DNA of 64,000 bases from Bryobacterales bacterium (GTDB lineage Bacteria; Acidobacteriota; Terriglobia; Bryobacterales; Bryobacteraceae). The translations under genes were made by a program, and so were the position numbers. The stretch is taken from the NCBI GenBank assembly GCA_020847975.1, contig JADLBD010000211.1, positions 1-64,000 on the forward strand, given 5' to 3'. This document shows, in pieces, positions 35,864-44,045 of the stretch. The notes beneath the pieces are model-generated. The model made no database searches, had not been told where the DNA came from, and saw only the letters and a list, made by a program, of their open reading frames with translations. Within the stretch, counting starts at the first letter, position 1. Each line of letters opens with the position of its first letter.

Positions 35864-36862
35864 TCACTTGCATGCGGGAGCGGGACCGGTGGAGCCACGC
35901 AGAACGAGTTCCGGATCGATGAGGATGTCGCGTGCCGGAGGTTTGGGTGTTGCCTCTTCCGGAACGAGCATGGCAAACACCTGCCGTCCGATGCGTTCGC
36001 GGGGAATGTGCACGGTGGTGAGCGCGGGGTAACAGAACTCGGAGAGCCTGATGTTGTCGAAGCCGGTGACGGAGACGTCCTGGGGAACGCGGAGGCCCAG
36101 GTCCCGGAGTTCGCGGAGCACGCCCACCGCCATGAAGTCATTGACGCAGATGATGGCCGTGGGCTGAAAGCCGGATTGGAGCAAGATGCGCGCCGCCTGG
36201 CGGCCGCCTTCGAGGCCATCCTCGCCGGTGACAGTGCGCCACTCGGTGTCGAAGCGTTTCACGGTTTCGAGAAACGTGACCTCGCGTTCGCTCATCGGCC
36301 CGAGAGCCGAATGATGGCCAATGAAGGCGAACTTGTGGTGGCCCAGATCATGCAAGTAATCCACAATGCGCTCGATGCCGAGGCGGTAGTTGATGCGAAT
36401 GTTGTTGATGCCCTGGCAGGCGGCGCTGACGTCATAGAAGACCGCGGGCGTCTTCGATTCCTTCACTTCATTGAGGAAGGATGAATCCATTTCGGAGACG
36501 ACGACGGCGAGTCCCGCCACACGCCTGCCGATCATCATGCGCAGGCTGGCCAGGAGTTGCTCGGGGCGATAGCCGGTATTGGCGACGACGACTTCGTAGC
36601 CGCGTGTGTGGGCCAGCGCTTCCACGGCGCGATAGATATCGAGGAAGAACGGATTCTCCATGTTGGAGAGGATTATTCCCAGCGTGCGGCTGCGGCCTCC
36701 GGCAAGAGTACGGGCAAGAAGGTTCGGATGGTAGTTGAGTTCCGTAACCACGCGCATCACACGGTTCCGGGTGGCGCTCTTGACCACCGTCTTGTTGTTC
36801 ATAACGCGGGACACGGTCGCCGTGGATACTCCCGCCCGCCGAGCTACTTCCTCCAGGCTCAT
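35864..36862 (-). CDS. LacI-family transcriptional regulator
   Basis: A 332-residue regulator from the ATG at 36862. The DNA-binding region (1-60) contains SLEEVARRAGVSTATVSRVMN, the standard LacI helix-turn-helix, and the hinge follows at RSRTLGIIL. Residues about 60-330 are a periplasmic-binding-protein-like sensor domain, with SVTGFDNIRLSEFCYPALTTV near the C-terminus as in sugar-responsive members. The effector is unknown. Its likely targets are not obvious: the gene upstream on the same strand is bshA (159 bases apart), and an autoregulatory site may lie in that gap. The neighbours include sugar-active proteins (38130-39125), which may be relevant. Confidence 0.88.
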   Translation of the reverse strand: MSLEEVARRAGVSTATVSRVMNNKTVVKSATRNRVMRVVTELNYHPNLLARTLAGGRSRTLGIILSNMENPFFLDIYRAVEALAHTRGYEVVVANTGYRPEQLLASLRMMIGRRVAGLAVVVSEMDSSFLNEVKESKTPAVFYDVSAACQGINNIRINYRLGIERIVDYLHDLGHHKFAFIGHHSALGPMSEREVTFLETVKRFDTEWRTVTGEDGLEGGRQAARILLQSGFQPTAIICVNDFMAVGVLRELRDLGLRVPQDVSVTGFDNIRLSEFCYPALTTVHIPRERIGRQVFAMLVPEEATPKPPARDILIDPELVLRGSTGPAPACK

Positions 36863-37021
36863 CTCGCGAAAACAGCCCCTATACAAAGCATTTGCAGAGA
36901 GGCATTATCTCACACGAATACAGCGGTTCTGAGAGGAGCGTGCAGGGTTCTGGACAGAGAAGCGTACGCGGCCTGCAAATGGCTTGACGACCTCGCCGCG
37001 GTGACGATGGCGCACGGAGAA

Positions 37022-38125
37022 TCAGCCGCGAAGGATCTCTTCGTAGTAGGCCTCGTACTCGGGAATGACCTTCGTCGTATCGAAACGCGTCTCCGCTTTC
37101 CGGCGCGCGGCCTGCGACATGGCGCTGTATTTCTCCTCGTCGCGCAGGACCTCGAGGATACGAGCCGAGTGGGATTCCACGTCGCCAACGGGCTCGAGGA
37201 AGCCGTCGACGCCGGGATGGATGAGTTCGGGGACGCCGCCGCAGTTGGTGGCCACCGGGATCACCCCACAGGCCATGGCCTCGAGAGCAGCCAGTCCGAA
37301 GGCCTCGAGTTCACTTGGCATGAGCAGGATGCGTGCTTGAGGAAACAGCCGCTCCACATGATCCTGCTTGCCGAGGAAGGTGACGTGCGAGGACATGCCC
37401 AGTTCCCGCGCCAGACGTTCGGCCGGGACACGTTCGGGCCCGTCGCCTGCCATCAGCAGATGGACGGGAATGTCGCGCCGCACGCGGGCCAGTATGCGCA
37501 CGCAATCGAGAACGCGCTTTACGGGGCGGAAGTTCGAGACATGCAGCAGCTTCGGCTCTCCGGTGCATGGCGCGGCCGGCGGTTTGTAGAGGCGGCAGTT
37601 GACGAAGTTGCGAATCACCCGGATGGGGTTCGAGATGCCGAAGACCTCGCGCGTGCGGCCGCGCATGTAGTCGCTGATGGTGGTGATGCCGTCCGACCTC
37701 TCCATGGAGAATTTCGTGATGGGGAAGTAGGAAGGATCCACGCCGACGAGGGTGATGTCGGTGCCGTGCAGAGTCGTGATGAACGGAAGGCGCCGGCGCG
37801 GGGCGAGCATCTGCTGCGCCAGCAGCGCGGAGATGGAGTGAGGAATCGCGTAATGGACGTGCAGCAGGTCGAGTTCATAGGCATCCGCCACTTCCGCCAT
37901 GCGGGAGGCGAGCGCCAGGCAATAGGGCGGGTATTGAAAGAGGGGATACGAGGAGACCTCCACCTCGTGGTAGTGGATATTCTCGGCTCCGGTGTCGAGC
38001 CGGATGGGGTTGGCGTAGGTGATGAAGTGGACATCGTAGCCGCGCGCGGCGAGTTCGAGCCCGAGTTCGGTAGCGACGATGCCGCTGCCGCCATAGGTGG
38101 GATAGCAAGTGATTCCGATACGCAT
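37022..38125 (-). CDS. bshA: BshA: N-acetyl-alpha-D-glucosaminyl L-malate synthase (bacillithiol)
   Basis: A 367-residue GT4-family glycosyltransferase that joins UDP-GlcNAc to L-malate, the first step of bacillithiol synthesis. The N-terminus MRIGITCYPTYGGSGIVATELG and the segments PLFQYPPYCLALASRM and LHVHYAIPHSISALLAQQM are characteristic of BshA, and the donor site is EAFGLAALEAMACGVIPVAT near residue 285. The start at 38125 is five bases after the end of the glycosidase-like lipoprotein gene, with which it overlaps in transcription. BshB and BshC are not in the window. BshA is known in Firmicutes and also in Bacteroidetes and Acidobacteria. Confidence 0.9.
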   Translation of the reverse strand: MRIGITCYPTYGGSGIVATELGLELAARGYDVHFITYANPIRLDTGAENIHYHEVEVSSYPLFQYPPYCLALASRMAEVADAYELDLLHVHYAIPHSISALLAQQMLAPRRRLPFITTLHGTDITLVGVDPSYFPITKFSMERSDGITTISDYMRGRTREVFGISNPIRVIRNFVNCRLYKPPAAPCTGEPKLLHVSNFRPVKRVLDCVRILARVRRDIPVHLLMAGDGPERVPAERLARELGMSSHVTFLGKQDHVERLFPQARILLMPSELEAFGLAALEAMACGVIPVATNCGGVPELIHPGVDGFLEPVGDVESHSARILEVLRDEEKYSAMSQAARRKAETRFDTTKVIPEYEAYYEEILRG

Positions 38126-38129
38126 GGAT

Positions 38130-39125
38130 TCAGGACCGCCAGCGAAGAAAGCCGTAGCCGATCTGCCCGTTGAGGCGCTCATCCGGGCGGGCCAAATTGC
38201 CGCCTCCAAACCAGACTCGCACGCCCCGCGGCGTCACTTCCACTGTGCCGTCGCAAACCACCTTCTCGTTCCAGGCTTCGCCGCCGCCGAGGACGGGCGA
38301 AGCGAGTTTCTCCCACTGTACCCCGTCCTGCGACCGGGCAAGGCCCATGCGGCGATACTCATTGCGGTCACGGCCGGTGTAGAGCATCCAGTAAGAGCCG
38401 TTGGAAAACCAGACCGCCGGCTCGCCGAGACCGTTCTCATCGAAAGCTCCGGCCTCTCCCAGTTCGAGGAGCGGGTTGGCCCGCAGTTTGGTCCACACAA
38501 TGCCGCCGGTCGAGCGGGCGAGGCCAAGCCGCTGGCGGCGGGCGCGGTCCTGGCCCAGGTAGAACAGGTAGAACACGCCTCCGAAGCGGACCACGTAGGG
38601 ATCGGCCACGCCGCGCTCGTCCCAGCTTCCGCGCGGGCCGGGATCGAGCACGGCTTGTGGATATTTCGACCAGGCGAGACCGTCCCGGGAGCGGGCCAGC
38701 GCGATGCGCGGAAGCTTCTCCACCTGATACCAGTAGAGGAACTCGTTTCCCACGAAGAGCGCCGAGCCGTTGGCGGCAATGTAGTTCCCTTCCCAGCCTT
38801 GCGGCGAGAGCACCTTTCCTTTCCTGGTCCAGGCGAGGCCGTCAACCGAGGTGGCGAGCCCGGTGTGCCACGTGCCGCCGTCAAAACCGGAATAGAAATT
38901 GTAGTAGACTCCCGCGTGGTTCAATACGGAAGGATTGAGGGCATCCACCGAATCCCATTCGCCGGGAGCGCCGCGCGTCAAAACGGGATCGGAGTGCGGC
39001 TCCCATATGAATGAACCCCGCGCCGGCTTACGATCCACTACCGGCAGATGAAAATCACCGTAGTGCCCGCAGGCGGTGAGCAGGAAAGGCGCCGCGAGCA
39101 ACTCGCGTCTATTGAGCAGGCTCAT
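38130..39125 (-). CDS. Lipoprotein with five-bladed glycosidase-like propeller (GH43/GH130-like)
   Basis: A 331-residue protein with an LTAC lipobox (16-19, lipid on C19); the preceding NRRELL also looks Tat-like. The mature part shows repeated blade segments such as WHTGLATSVDGLAWTRKG, PRIALARSRDGLAWSKY, QRLGLARSTGGIVWTKL and RRMGLARSQDGVQWEKL, the pattern of five-bladed propeller glycosidases and phosphorylases (clan GH-F/GH130-like). An AVWFSNGSYWMLYTGRD segment precedes the fourth. A carbohydrate-active role at the outer or inner membrane surface is likely; catalytic acids cannot be assigned by eye. It overlaps the sensor kinase gene by four bases and leads into bshA, so the three form one operon. 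Confidence 0.75.
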   Translation of the reverse strand: MSLLNRRELLAAPFLLTACGHYGDFHLPVVDRKPARGSFIWEPHSDPVLTRGAPGEWDSVDALNPSVLNHAGVYYNFYSGFDGGTWHTGLATSVDGLAWTRKGKVLSPQGWEGNYIAANGSALFVGNEFLYWYQVEKLPRIALARSRDGLAWSKYPQAVLDPGPRGSWDERGVADPYVVRFGGVFYLFYLGQDRARRQRLGLARSTGGIVWTKLRANPLLELGEAGAFDENGLGEPAVWFSNGSYWMLYTGRDRNEYRRMGLARSQDGVQWEKLASPVLGGGEAWNEKVVCDGTVEVTPRGVRVWFGGGNLARPDERLNGQIGYGFLRWRS

Positions 39126-40273
39126 AGCGGCACACGCACACGCAAAGATGCGCCGCGGCCGGGATTCGATTCCACAATCAACTCGCCATTCAGGGTGCGC
39201 ACGCGCCGTTTGATGCTCTCCGGCCCCATGCGCATCAATTCCAGTTCCTCGAGGTTGTAGGTGCCCCCGAAGGGGAAGCCGCTCCCGTCATCCTCCACCT
39301 GAAGATTCAACTGATTGGCGCTGCGTTCCGCGGCAAGGGAGACCTTCGAGGCTTTCGAGTGTTTCTGCGCATTGTGCAAGGCCTCGCGAATGATCTGGAG
39401 CACCTCGTGAGAGATCTCCGGTTCGAGGCCGCTCAGCGCGTCGCCGACGTTCCAATTGAGTTGAATCCCGCTGCCTTTTTGAAAATCCTCGGCGATCTGA
39501 CGGACGCTGGTGGCGGGGGTGGCTCCGTCGGCCGACATGCGCATGCTGCGCACGAAGGCGCGCATGTCGGTGATCTGTTTGCGGCAGATTTCCTGAAGCT
39601 GCGTCAGGTCTGCGACCGCGGCATCCCGATCGCGAGTGAGGAGCTTCTTGATTACTTCCAACCGCATCTGAAAGCTGATGAAGCTTTGCAGCGGCCCATC
39701 ATGAAAATCGGCGGCGATCCGCTGGCGCTCGAGTTCCCTTGCGTTCTCGGCCTCGGTGCGGAACATCACCGTTTGCCGCGAGGCGACATCGAGATGATGC
39801 TCGATCATCCGGCGCTGCCACCCGTAGAGCACCGACAAAATCCCGGGGAAAACCACCACTGGACCAAGCGATATGACCTGGTCCCGCGCTGCCAGAACGC
39901 TTACTATCGCAACCACCGCCACCACGAGGGTGATCTCCCGCAACTGGTGCAGTAACGTCGCGTGAAGCAGCACAAAAATGTAGAATGCGCCCACCATCCA
40001 TCCGGCCCGGTCCGGCGGATTCACAATGCAGACGAGCAGGATGATGAGATCGATGATGAGGCGAAAGAGACCGGAACTTCCCACCCATCGTTGACGCCAT
40101 GCGACGGCGCCGAGGGCGAAGAAGTTGTACATCAGGTAGGCGACGGAGGGTCCGGTAAGGGGGAACCAGTGTGGATACAGTTCCAGCGCCACCAGCGAGG
40201 CGGCAATCGCCACGCGCGCGATGCCGAACGCCAGCCGCCAGGATTCAGGAGTTACAGTCCGCTCTCCAGCCAA
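39122..40273 (-). CDS. Sensor histidine kinase, NarL/DegS type (HisKA_3)
   Basis: A 383-residue sensor with about five membrane helices in residues 12-150 and a coiled linker (about 155-185). The phosphoacceptor is H191 in ADFHDGPLQSF, the HisKA_3 pattern. The HATPase domain has an N-box NAQKHSKA and ends with GRGASLRVRVPL. No response regulator is adjacent: the next two genes are a glycosidase-like lipoprotein and bshA. The start is a TTG at 40273 (no better start appears). It overlaps the lipoprotein gene by four bases (ATGA-type coupling). Confidence 0.85.
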   Translation of the reverse strand: MAGERTVTPESWRLAFGIARVAIAASLVALELYPHWFPLTGPSVAYLMYNFFALGAVAWRQRWVGSSGLFRLIIDLIILLVCIVNPPDRAGWMVGAFYIFVLLHATLLHQLREITLVVAVVAIVSVLAARDQVISLGPVVVFPGILSVLYGWQRRMIEHHLDVASRQTVMFRTEAENARELERQRIAADFHDGPLQSFISFQMRLEVIKKLLTRDRDAAVADLTQLQEICRKQITDMRAFVRSMRMSADGATPATSVRQIAEDFQKGSGIQLNWNVGDALSGLEPEISHEVLQIIREALHNAQKHSKASKVSLAAERSANQLNLQVEDDGSGFPFGGTYNLEELELMRMGPESIKRRVRTLNGELIVESNPGRGASLRVRVPL

Positions 40274-40430
40274 TTGGAAGCTCGCACAGGGCCCGCCGGG
40301 ACTCCGGCCCTTGAAGAAACTCGCGCATCCACCGGCCGGCGAGGTTCCGTTGTGCGGGCGAGTTCTTCAAAAGGTTCAGTTTACCTTAATCCTTTCCTGA
40401 GCCGCACAGGGAATCAGCCTCTGCCTGCCT

Positions 40431-40964
40431 CTACCTGCGATACAGGTACAACGTATGGCTGCGGCCCTCGCCGTCATCGTCAATTGTTTCGGTCTTCTCC
40501 GGTTTCCAACCGGAAAATTCGAAGTCATGCGATACGATTCGCGTACCCTTCCTGAGCTGTTTTTCGAGGATGGGCCGGACTTTGTCGTTGGACGTGGGCA
40601 GCAGGTAGACGGTAATGAGATCGGCGGACGAATAGTCCTGAGTCGTGATGTCGCCGTGGATGATCCGGGCCGTTTTCTCCAGGCCGAGACTGCGGATCTT
40701 GTCCATGCTTTGCTTCCAGAGGTCGTTATCCATCTCCACTCCCGTGGCGTTGGCTCCAAACTTCTGGGCAGCCATGATCACGATGCGTCCATCGCCGCTG
40801 CCGAGGTCGAACATTTTCTCGCCCCGCTTCAGTCCTCCGAACTGAAGCATTTTTTGGACGACGAATTCCGGCGTGGGGTAATAGGGCGCCAGTTTCTCAG
40901 TCTTCTTTTCCTGAGCCGGAGCGGCGGCCGCCAGCAAAACCAGTGATGCAACCATTCGCAACAT
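40431..40964 (-). CDS. Class I SAM-methyltransferase-fold protein with signal peptide
   Basis: A 177-residue protein. Residues 1-18 are a clear signal peptide (hydrophobic, ending APAQE), and residues about 30-175 are a class I methyltransferase fold with motif I DLGSGDGR (53-60) and a following acidic residue (GVEMDND), then GDITTQDY for the next motif. SAM is normally absent outside the cytoplasm, so a secreted methyltransferase is odd. The start at 40964 has GAGGAG about 11 bases upstream; the ATG at 41006 would add a basic N-terminus but keep the hydrophobic segment. Possibly the signal is only a membrane anchor. Homologues with the same N-terminus occur in other Acidobacteria, from memory; this is not checked. 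Confidence 0.72.
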   Translation of the reverse strand: MLRMVASLVLLAAAAPAQEKKTEKLAPYYPTPEFVVQKMLQFGGLKRGEKMFDLGSGDGRIVIMAAQKFGANATGVEMDNDLWKQSMDKIRSLGLEKTARIIHGDITTQDYSSADLITVYLLPTSNDKVRPILEKQLRKGTRIVSHDFEFSGWKPEKTETIDDDGEGRSHTLYLYRR

Positions 40965-41022
40965 CGTAGGTAGTCTCCTCGCCTTTAGATGGAACCGCAT
41001 CGTCATCCACTAGACGCGCCGT

Positions 41023-42933
41023 CTAGGGCGCAAGGTACACGCGGACGCGGTTACTGGAATTGTCTCCGGCATCGATGTAGAGTTCGGCCGGACCAGCGTT
41101 CACGATCTTGGGAAGCTGGATTTCAATCAGGTAGAAACCAATGTAACCCGGAGCGAGCGTGGCGCGGGTTACCTCGACAGGTTCGCGGTCGACGAAGGCG
41201 CGCACGGAGGCCACTACCTTGGGAGTGTTGTCGACAGGGGCGGCAATGCCGGTTTGCCAGGGAGGATCGACGGCTCCGAGCCCCGTGGCGAGGATCTGGA
41301 TTCTGGCGCCGGATCTGGCGGGGGTCATTGCGTCGAGCGCGACGCCGCTATCGGCATCGAGCAGAAGCGGGGAGCCATCGCGGTCAACAAAGATGGCTGG
41401 AGAGACCGGCTCGAGCGGAAGGTCCACCGGTTGAATGAGCCCGTTTCCGGACAATACCAGCGGGAGCGAGGAGCCTTTCGCTTCAAAGGGAACCTGCACC
41501 TGGGTCTCGGCATCCGTGCTGCCGAGAATCGGCACACTCAGATCGCCCGAACTGACGCGTTCCAACCGGCGGCCGAGAATGCTGAGCAGCGTTCCGGGAG
41601 CGGCCGGGCGGGAACTGAAATCGGCGGCGTTGACGACGCTCAATTCACGAAGGCGATGGGGGGCCATGGCGGCGTAGACTCCCTGCCCCTGGAGAAGAAC
41701 GAAGAGTTGGTTACCGTTGTCATCCAGCCGGACATCCAGGGCGGCTGCGTCCGGAAGTCCGTCGCTGATCCGCTGCCAGTTGAGAGTGGAGACAAGGTTC
41801 GCCAAATCCGCGGTTGCATAGAACACACCCCGGGTAGTGGCGGCGTAGATGGCTCCGGACTTGATGTCGGCAACCACACCGGCGGCGTCCCCCTGCAGGT
41901 TCGCGGTAATGTCTTCCCAGAACTGACCGCCGTTCATCGTGTGAACGATGCGGGCCGCGGCCGGGTCCGCGCCCGCGGGAACGGAAAGCCCCGCAACGGC
42001 AATGCGCGGGTCCCTCGAGTTCACCCAAATAGAATTCACCGCGCCCGCGCCGGGGACGTTAAAGGGCAGCCAGGTCTGACCGCGGTCCGGCGAGGCGAAG
42101 AGCCGGCCGTCCGCTGAACCCGCATAGATCCAATCGCTTACCGAGCGCGCTGTGCGCAGAGGCACCCCAAGCTGCTGCGAGACCTCCTGGCGCAACTGGC
42201 GCTCCGCGCGGACTTGGGTCGGGTTGGCGGCACGCCACGCTCCGCGTTCCCCGGGAGCCCACTCCAATTCCAGGTCCGAACCCGACTGGAGAGGGGCCGA
42301 CACAACGGCCGGTCTCATCCCACTGGGCACGGAGAGCAGCCGGGTGGCGGGAAGGTTCGGCAGGCTCTGGTTCAGGCCATCCCAGGTTGCGCCCCCATCG
42401 AGGCTGCGCCAGACACCGAACTGGCTGCTGACGGTGATTTCGTCGGGGTTGGCGGGAGAAAGCGCCAGATCGGAAAGGCCGTCCCCAAGAATCGACTGGC
42501 TGCGGTAGCCAGTGAGATTATTCCACGCAAAGCCGCCGTCATCGGAGCGGTAGACAAAGCGGCCCAGCGCGTAGTAACGATTCGGATTGCCGGAGGCCTG
42601 TTCGACACGCGCCGAGGGTTCCGGCCGCGTCGCCGCCCCACGGAGCGTAATACGCACGGGGACGGCTTTGAGCGCGCTGGGCTTCCAGGTTTCAAAATCG
42701 CGGGTTTCCCAAATCTGGCCCGAGGCGGTCTGGGAGAACAGAGTCTGGCCGTCGGGAGAATACCACACATGCCGCACAGGGCCGGTGGCAAGGGCCGGCA
42801 GGGAAACATCCATCAGGGTATTTCCGATACGGCGCCATTCCAGACGGGTGGACGAGCCGGATTGGGCGAGAAGGCCCACGGCGGGGAACAGGGAAAGAAG
42901 CCCAATGGCGCCGATTGTGGCGTTCCGACACAT
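41023..42933 (-). CDS. Secreted sialidase-like propeller protein with TIGR03437-type C-terminal domain
   Basis: A 636-residue exported protein (signal peptide about 1-23, LLAQS). Residues about 40-410 contain Asp-box (BNR) repeats such as RSDDGGFAW, RSLDGGATW and ASPDRGQTW, as in sialidase or VPS10-type propellers, but catalytic sialidase residues are not evident. Residues about 420-636 match the Solibacter C-terminal domain: AADFSSRPAAPGTLLSILG, then VQVPFE, ALDA, ATGLGAVDP and a NRVRVYLAP end. This domain is a lineage marker and probably mediates sorting or surface association. The start at 42933 is followed by the signal; the frame is open 13 codons upstream. Confidence 0.82.
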   Translation of the reverse strand: MCRNATIGAIGLLSLFPAVGLLAQSGSSTRLEWRRIGNTLMDVSLPALATGPVRHVWYSPDGQTLFSQTASGQIWETRDFETWKPSALKAVPVRITLRGAATRPEPSARVEQASGNPNRYYALGRFVYRSDDGGFAWNNLTGYRSQSILGDGLSDLALSPANPDEITVSSQFGVWRSLDGGATWDGLNQSLPNLPATRLLSVPSGMRPAVVSAPLQSGSDLELEWAPGERGAWRAANPTQVRAERQLRQEVSQQLGVPLRTARSVSDWIYAGSADGRLFASPDRGQTWLPFNVPGAGAVNSIWVNSRDPRIAVAGLSVPAGADPAAARIVHTMNGGQFWEDITANLQGDAAGVVADIKSGAIYAATTRGVFYATADLANLVSTLNWQRISDGLPDAAALDVRLDDNGNQLFVLLQGQGVYAAMAPHRLRELSVVNAADFSSRPAAPGTLLSILGRRLERVSSGDLSVPILGSTDAETQVQVPFEAKGSSLPLVLSGNGLIQPVDLPLEPVSPAIFVDRDGSPLLLDADSGVALDAMTPARSGARIQILATGLGAVDPPWQTGIAAPVDNTPKVVASVRAFVDREPVEVTRATLAPGYIGFYLIEIQLPKIVNAGPAELYIDAGDNSSNRVRVYLAP

Positions 42934-43105
42934 GCCTGTCCCTATTCTATCCTTTCTTCGCGTCCCGTCCACAACGAATCGTGTTGAAAAAGCATGTACT
43001 TTTCTCTTTTTTTGTGGTATCCCTTAATTTGCTATGCATGTTTAAGGGCAAGGCACCGATGGTAGGAGTTGGAAGGGTGTCTGGCCTGCTAGACTGAGAG
43101 AGATC

Positions 43106-43915
43106 ATGCTTCGGACAGCCATTCGGGGGGTGTTTGCAGGGCTGGTTCTGACGGCCATGGCCGGAGTGTCTCCGGCCCAGATACCCTTCTTTTCCCCTGC
43201 CGGGTCCCAAGCGACAGTGGTCGAGATTACGGGGCAAGTGTCCGTGCTCCGCGATGCCAACTCAGCCTGGGTGTTGAACCAGGGGAGCACGATCCAGCCG
43301 CAACAGATGGTCATTACGGGTCCGGACGGGTACGCCAGGTTTCGCGTTTCCGACGGGAGCACTTTCGAGGTTTATCCCAATTCGAAAGCCGTGTTCCGCG
43401 CCAACCCCGGCAACCTGAAGGACCTGGTGGACATGATCATCGGCCGCATCAGAATCCACATCGAGAAGCTTGGAGGGCAGCCGAATCCGAACGATGTCCA
43501 CACGCCCACGGCGGTGATCTCCGTGCGGGGAACCATCTTCGACGTTGTGGTGGATGAAGATGAAACCACGATGGTGGCAGTCACCGAAGGGTTGGTGGCT
43601 GTACGGCACGCTCTGAAACCGAGCAAGAACGAGCGGCTTGTCGGCGCGGGCGAAGTGCTGCGCGTCTACAGGAACGAACCCCTCGCCAAGAATCGTGTGG
43701 ATAAAGGCCTGGTGGCCGAGCACGTCTTCCGCGGGCTAACCGACGCTCTGATCACCATCATGCGCGGCGGCGGGTTGCACGGCGGCGGCTCCGGCGCTCC
43801 TTCCGGCGGCACGCCCGGCGGCGGGCTTCCCGGCGATACAAAGGGCAATCCTCCACCGCCACCACCTCCTCCTCCGCCGCCTCCACCTGCGGCGCCGCCT
43901 CCCGGAAATCAATAA
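43106..43915 (+). CDS. Exported FecR-domain protein with polyproline tail
   Basis: A 269-residue protein with a signal peptide (about 1-24, SPAQ). Residues about 37-195 are a FecR-type domain: EITGQVSVLRDANSAWVLNQGSTI then PTAVISVRGTIFDVVVDEDETT. The tail (about 215-269) is Gly-rich and then contains 13 consecutive prolines. FecR domains sense or bind outer-membrane receptors in signalling; this copy has no cytoplasmic N-terminal anti-sigma part and no adjacent FecI sigma factor, so it is probably a periplasmic or surface protein. The gene is divergent from the TIGR03437 protein and followed by a hairpin (43978-44005). Confidence 0.8.
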   Translation: MLRTAIRGVFAGLVLTAMAGVSPAQIPFFSPAGSQATVVEITGQVSVLRDANSAWVLNQGSTIQPQQMVITGPDGYARFRVSDGSTFEVYPNSKAVFRANPGNLKDLVDMIIGRIRIHIEKLGGQPNPNDVHTPTAVISVRGTIFDVVVDEDETTMVAVTEGLVAVRHALKPSKNERLVGAGEVLRVYRNEPLAKNRVDKGLVAEHVFRGLTDALITIMRGGGLHGGGSGAPSGGTPGGGLPGDTKGNPPPPPPPPPPPPPAAPPPGNQ

Positions 43916-43977
43916 TTGCCCCCGCGTGTGACACGGGGCTGTATGAGACGGTTCATCCGGCTCTCCGGCAAAACCGT

Positions 43978-44005
43978 CCAGGGAACACTTGTCAATGTTC
44001 CCTGG
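43978..44005. repeat. 28-bp hairpin, same family as the 51.4-kb repeats
   Basis: CCAGGGAACA and TGTTCCCTGG are perfect 10-base arms around an 8-base loop, CTTGTCAA. It stands between the stops of the convergent FecR-protein and TonB-receptor genes, so it may serve as a bidirectional terminator. The arm sequence GGGAACA..TGTTCCC recurs in the 83-bp units at 51366-51621. Confidence 0.75.
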
Positions 44006-44045
44006 AATCATCGAGTGCGGATGCAGCAACCCCGATGGAGAGCGA

